Assembly (NCBI RefSeq): GCF_039839375.1
Contig: NZ_JBDOQU010000006.1
Span: 124,001 to 188,000 of the forward strand
DNA: 64,000 bases
Direction of reading: 5' to 3'
From: JBDOQU01 sp039839375
GTDB taxonomy: Bacteria; Pseudomonadota; Alphaproteobacteria; DSM-16000; Inquilinaceae
The translations under genes and the position numbers were made by a program. Positions 61,044 to 64,000 of this stretch are shown here, one piece after another (the stretch's first letter is position 1; the number at the start of each line of letters is the position of its first letter). Below the pieces are notes generated by a model, which was given only the letters and a program-made list of their open reading frames with translations, searched no databases and had not been told where the DNA came from.

Positions 61044-61900
61044 TCGACCGTCGCGCGTTCCACGAGGGCCTTGAACGCCTCGCCGCAGCCCAGCCGCCAT
61101 GTGCTGATATGGTCGGCCCCTTCGGCCACGACGCGCAGGCGCGGTTCGGGCGCGGCCTGGAACAGAGTGTCGAACTGCCAGGCGGGGATGATGGCGTCGT
61201 CCGTGCCGTGGCAGACGACGATCGGCGCCTCCACCTCGTCGATCCGGTCCAGCGAGTTGAATCGGTCGCGCATGAAGACACGCACCGGCAGGAAGGGCAG
61301 CAGATGGACGGCGGCGTCGACGGCGCTGGTGAAGGGGGCCTCCAGGAACAGCCCGGCCAGCTTGCCATTGCCCTCGCCGGCCGCCAGCCCTACCGCGACG
61401 CCCGACCCGATCGAATAGCCATAGGCGACAACCCGCGCGCCCCGATCCTCCAGGAAGGCGAGCGCGGTGGCGGCGTCAGCGATCATGTTCGCCTCCGTGG
61501 GCCAGCCGGGCGCGCCGCAATAACCGCGATATTCCAGCGCCAGAACGCCATAGCCCTGGACCGTCAGGTCCGAAGCGTCGAACGCGCGATGCCACGCGCA
61601 TTCATTATTGCCGTGGAGCATGAGGACGGTCGGCTTGCCGGCCATGGAGGGCGGGCCGTACCAGGCCGTCAGTCGCACTCCGTCGCCCGAAAGGATGGTC
61701 AGCGGTTTCAGCGTCGTCACAACGTCGGGATTGGCCGGCAGCAGCCGGCCGGGATGCAGGAGATAGCCCTGAGCGCCATAGAACAACGCCACAATGACCG
61801 CATAGCCCGTGAAGATGATGGCGGCGAGGCGAATGAGGACGCGGCGCGACGCGCCCGCGCCAGCGGCCTGTTTCCTGTTCTTGCCTTGCCCGATCATCAT
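61028..61900 (-). CDS. Membrane-anchored alpha/beta hydrolase (BEM46-like)
   Basis: 290 residues. A single N-terminal helix (LIRLAAIIFTGYAVIVALFY) anchors the protein. The hydrolase domain shows VLMLHGNNECAWHRAF (oxyanion loop), nucleophile elbow AYGYSIGSG with the Ser, the acid in CHGTDDAIIP and the catalytic His in EGADHIS. It belongs to the YqkD/BEM46-like group, generally esterases or lipases of undefined substrate. The active site probably faces the periplasm. Confidence 0.9.
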   Translation of the reverse strand: MMIGQGKNRKQAAGAGASRRVLIRLAAIIFTGYAVIVALFYGAQGYLLHPGRLLPANPDVVTTLKPLTILSGDGVRLTAWYGPPSMAGKPTVLMLHGNNECAWHRAFDASDLTVQGYGVLALEYRGYCGAPGWPTEANMIADAATALAFLEDRGARVVAYGYSIGSGVAVGLAAGEGNGKLAGLFLEAPFTSAVDAAVHLLPFLPVRVFMRDRFNSLDRIDEVEAPIVVCHGTDDAIIPAWQFDTLFQAAPEPRLRVVAEGADHISTWRLGCGEAFKALVERATVDQVDA

Positions 61901-62123
61901 TACGACGGCGCCCTCCTCGCAATCACCCTAGTGCGGATTGGTTAACGATGCCCCATCATGAGACAGTTTTAAGACAGAGATAGGGCAAAGGAGGGTATCG
62001 CAGCTGCTCTTTCGGCGACGCCATCATTCCGCCCCACTGAACAGCTCCGATCCCGCCTTTACCGGGGCCGCGCCAATCGTTAAACCCAAGCAGAGGTCAC
62101 GGGACCAATTCAGGTGGGGGGTT

Positions 62124-62897
62124 ATGAATTCTGCGTTGCAAGGCCAGGCTGGCGTCGACCGGCCGCAGCCGTTCAGGATGATGGGCGGCTCGTTCACCCT
62201 GATGGTCCTGCGCCTCAACGACCCGACCGACCCCGCCTTCTTCCCCATGCTGCTGGACAAGATCGCCCAGGCGCCGAATTTCTTCCGCCATGCGCCGGTG
62301 GTGCTGGATGTCGAAGCGCTGGCGGAAAGCGGCCAGCCCTTCAACTTCGCGGAGTTCGGCCGCCGTTTGCGCCAGCACCAGCTTGTCCCCGTCGGCATCC
62401 AGAACGGCAATGAGGCGCTGAACCAGAAGGCGGTCGCCGCCGGCTTCAGCGTGCTGTCCGCCGGCCGCCAGATGGCCGACAGGACCCCGACGGAAGCGCC
62501 GGCCCGTTCAGCGGCCCCGGCGGAAAGCACGCCCGTCGAAGCCGAACCGGCCGGGGCCGGGAACGGCCAGTCCCTGGTCGTCACGGAGCCGGTGAGATCC
62601 GGCCGCCAGATCTACGCCCATCAGGGCGATTTGGTGGTCATGGCCCCTGTCAGCCGGGGCGCCGAACTGCTGGCGGACGGGCATATTCACGTCTATGGTC
62701 CGCTGCGCGGCCGGGCGCTCGCTGGCGTCAACGGCGATCCGGCCGCGCGGATATTCTGCCAGAGCCTGGACGCCGAGCTGATCTCGATCGCCGGCTATTG
62801 GCGGGTCCGCGAAGACATGGGCGAAGACCTGATCGGGAAACCCGCCCAGGTCCGGCTCGAAGGCGAGCGGATCGTCATAGAACCCCTTTCCACCTGA
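62124..62897 (+). CDS. minC: Septum site-determining protein MinC
   Basis: 257 residues. The N-terminal FtsZ-binding domain (RMMGGSFTLMVLRLNDPTDP) is joined by an Ala/Pro/Glu-rich linker to the beta-helical C-terminal domain, which has GRQIYAHQGDLVVMAPVSRG and DGHIHVYGPLRGRALAGVNG. MinC inhibits FtsZ ring assembly near the poles when bound to MinD. It opens the minCDE operon. Confidence 0.95.
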   Translation: MNSALQGQAGVDRPQPFRMMGGSFTLMVLRLNDPTDPAFFPMLLDKIAQAPNFFRHAPVVLDVEALAESGQPFNFAEFGRRLRQHQLVPVGIQNGNEALNQKAVAAGFSVLSAGRQMADRTPTEAPARSAAPAESTPVEAEPAGAGNGQSLVVTEPVRSGRQIYAHQGDLVVMAPVSRGAELLADGHIHVYGPLRGRALAGVNGDPAARIFCQSLDAELISIAGYWRVREDMGEDLIGKPAQVRLEGERIVIEPLST

Positions 62898-62956
62898 AAC
62901 CTCACGGCAGGCAGCCCGCCACCTGAACCTCAAGACCGCCGCGGAGATATCCAACA

Positions 62957-63772
62957 GTGTCCAAAGTCATCGTCATGACATCGGGTAAGGGGGGAGTGGG
63001 AAAGACCACCTCCTCAGCCGCCTTCGCCACCGGCCTCGCCATGCGCGGCCATAAGACAGCGGTCATCGACTTCGATGTCGGGCTGCGCAATCTGGACCTC
63101 ATCATGGGGTGCGAGCGGCGGGTGGTCTACGACTTCGTCAACGTCATCAATGGCGAGGCGAAGCTGAACCAGGCGCTGATCAAGGACAAGCGGGTGGACA
63201 ATCTGTTCATCCTGCCGACCTCCCAGACACGGGACAAGGACGCGCTGACCAAGGAAGGCGTGGAGAAGGTCCTGGACGAGCTTCGGAAGGATTTCGAGTA
63301 CATCGTCTGCGACAGCCCGGCGGGGATCGAGAGGGGTGCGCTGATGGCGCTCTATTTCGCCGACGAGGCGGTGGTGGTGACCAACCCGGAAGTCAGCTCC
63401 GTCCGGGACAGCGACCGCATCCTTGGCGTGCTGGCCTCCAAATCCCGCCGCGCGGAACGGAACGACAAGCCGGTGAAGGAGCATCTGCTGCTCACCCGCT
63501 ACGATCCCGACCGGGTCGAGCGGGGGGAGATGCTGAAGGTCGAGGACGTGCTGGACATCCTGTCGATCGACCTTCTGGGCGTCATCCCGGAAAGCCAGAC
63601 GGTGCTGCGCGCCTCCAATTTGGGACAGCCGGTGACTCTGGACAAGGAGAGCCAGGCCGGCCTGGCCTACGCCGACGCCGTCGGCCGCTTCGTCGGGGAG
63701 CAGAAGGAGCACCGCTTCCTCAAGACGGAGAAGAAGGGTTTCCTGCAACGGCTGCTGCGGAGGACGGCATGA
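62957..63772 (+). CDS. minD: Septum site-determining ATPase MinD
   Basis: 271 residues. The deviant Walker A is TSGKGGVGKTTSSAAFA. VIDFDVGLRNLDLIMGCERR and CDSPAGIERGALMALYFADE mark the switch regions, and the C-terminal KGFLQRLLRR is the membrane-targeting amphipathic helix. MinD-ATP binds the membrane and MinC. The stop overlaps the minE ATG by three bases. Confidence 0.97.
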   Translation: MSKVIVMTSGKGGVGKTTSSAAFATGLAMRGHKTAVIDFDVGLRNLDLIMGCERRVVYDFVNVINGEAKLNQALIKDKRVDNLFILPTSQTRDKDALTKEGVEKVLDELRKDFEYIVCDSPAGIERGALMALYFADEAVVVTNPEVSSVRDSDRILGVLASKSRRAERNDKPVKEHLLLTRYDPDRVERGEMLKVEDVLDILSIDLLGVIPESQTVLRASNLGQPVTLDKESQAGLAYADAVGRFVGEQKEHRFLKTEKKGFLQRLLRRTA

Positions 63773-64000
63773 GGCTGTTCGATTTCTTCCGGCCCGCGCC
63801 CAAGCCTTCGGCGAACGAGGCGAAGGAGCGGCTGCAGATCCTGCTGGCGCACGACCGCGCGGGATCTACGCGCCCGGATTACCTGCCCAAGCTGCAGAAG
63901 GACCTGCTGAAGGTCGTCGCCAAATACGTCCAGATTGACGAGGACAAGGTGTCCGTGCAACTGGACAGCAAGGGGTCGATCGACATGCTGGAGGTGAACA
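63769..64000 (+). CDS. minE: Cell division topological specificity factor MinE (3' end outside window)
   Basis: The first 77 codons are present and the frame is still open at the window edge. MRLFDFFRPAPKPSANEAKE is the anti-MinCD N-terminus, followed by RLQILLAHDRAG and the dimer domain beginning YLPKLQKDLLKVVAKYVQID. MinE stimulates the MinD ATPase and sweeps MinCD to the poles. MinE is usually about 90 residues, so only the last dozen or so are missing. Confidence 0.95.
   Translation, partial: MRLFDFFRPAPKPSANEAKERLQILLAHDRAGSTRPDYLPKLQKDLLKVVAKYVQIDEDKVSVQLDSKGSIDMLEVN

Overview
The window is GC-rich, densely packed bacterial chromosome and reads as an alphaproteobacterium. Support comes from a 41-residue L36 with a single Cys, a DUF4170 gene, the argD-argF-hslO and ffh-rpsP-rimM-trmD-rplS blocks, a glcDEF operon, paired SDR/GH15 genes and a minCDE operon. 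A Rhodospirillales-like lineage is plausible, but no 16S gene is present and the order cannot be fixed from this sequence. Nearly everything is core metabolism or housekeeping. I see no prophage, insertion sequence, CRISPR array or integrase.

Layout. 1-5940: end of a multicopper oxidase, then a leftward iron/redox operon (imelysin, di-heme oxidoreductase, second imelysin, DUF1513) whose promoter carries a Fur-type palindrome. 5941-8190: dapF and a pentapeptide-repeat protein. 8509-12517: ffh, a VOC protein, rpsP, rimM, trmD, rplS, closed by a strong terminator. 12594-13514: a chimera of ECF sigma region 2 and an RskA-type anti-sigma C-terminus. 13689-18936: leuC, argD-argF-hslO and a lipoprotein. 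18940-19606: REP-like repeats and tRNA-Thr(CGT). 19691-27905: a glyoxylate/glycolate district with an IclR regulator divergent from glycerate kinase and pyruvate kinase, then leftward glcD-glcE-glcF-TPR behind a TGGT-N3-ACCA operator.

28077-36490: rpmJ, a methyltransferase, a lipoprotein, a two-component system, an unknown 158-residue protein, and a sugar-type ABC importer without its ATPase. 36492-45658: Gfo/Idh oxidoreductase, CsbD, TatA, a SecF without SecD, DUF445, an AceE-like thiamine-diphosphate E1, GH15 and SDR. 45822-51718: phoU, an aldose-epimerase-like gene, then a region with three Fur-type boxes and a candidate sRNA leading into a ferric-iron ABC importer (fbpABC). 51719-55155: DUF4170, upp, tgt with a queuosine-precursor transporter, and rpmB. 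55356-61900: a PLP class-IV aminotransferase coupled to a sulfotransferase, an operon of ECF sigma, anti-sigma and Gly-Asn-repeat subtilase, a TetR/VOC divergon and a membrane-anchored hydrolase. 62124-64000: minC, minD and a truncated minE.

Themes. Two iron loci (about 1.9-5.9 kb and 47.7-51.7 kb) share the same promoter architecture, with the Fur-type palindrome inside the -35/-10 spacer. Glycolate oxidation (glcDEF) makes glyoxylate; glycerate kinase and pyruvate kinase could carry glyoxylate-derived C3 units to pyruvate. The most unusual items are the sigma2-RskA chimera, the Fur-flanked sRNA candidate with an anti-Shine-Dalgarno-like loop, and two repeat families whose hairpins show compensatory base changes.
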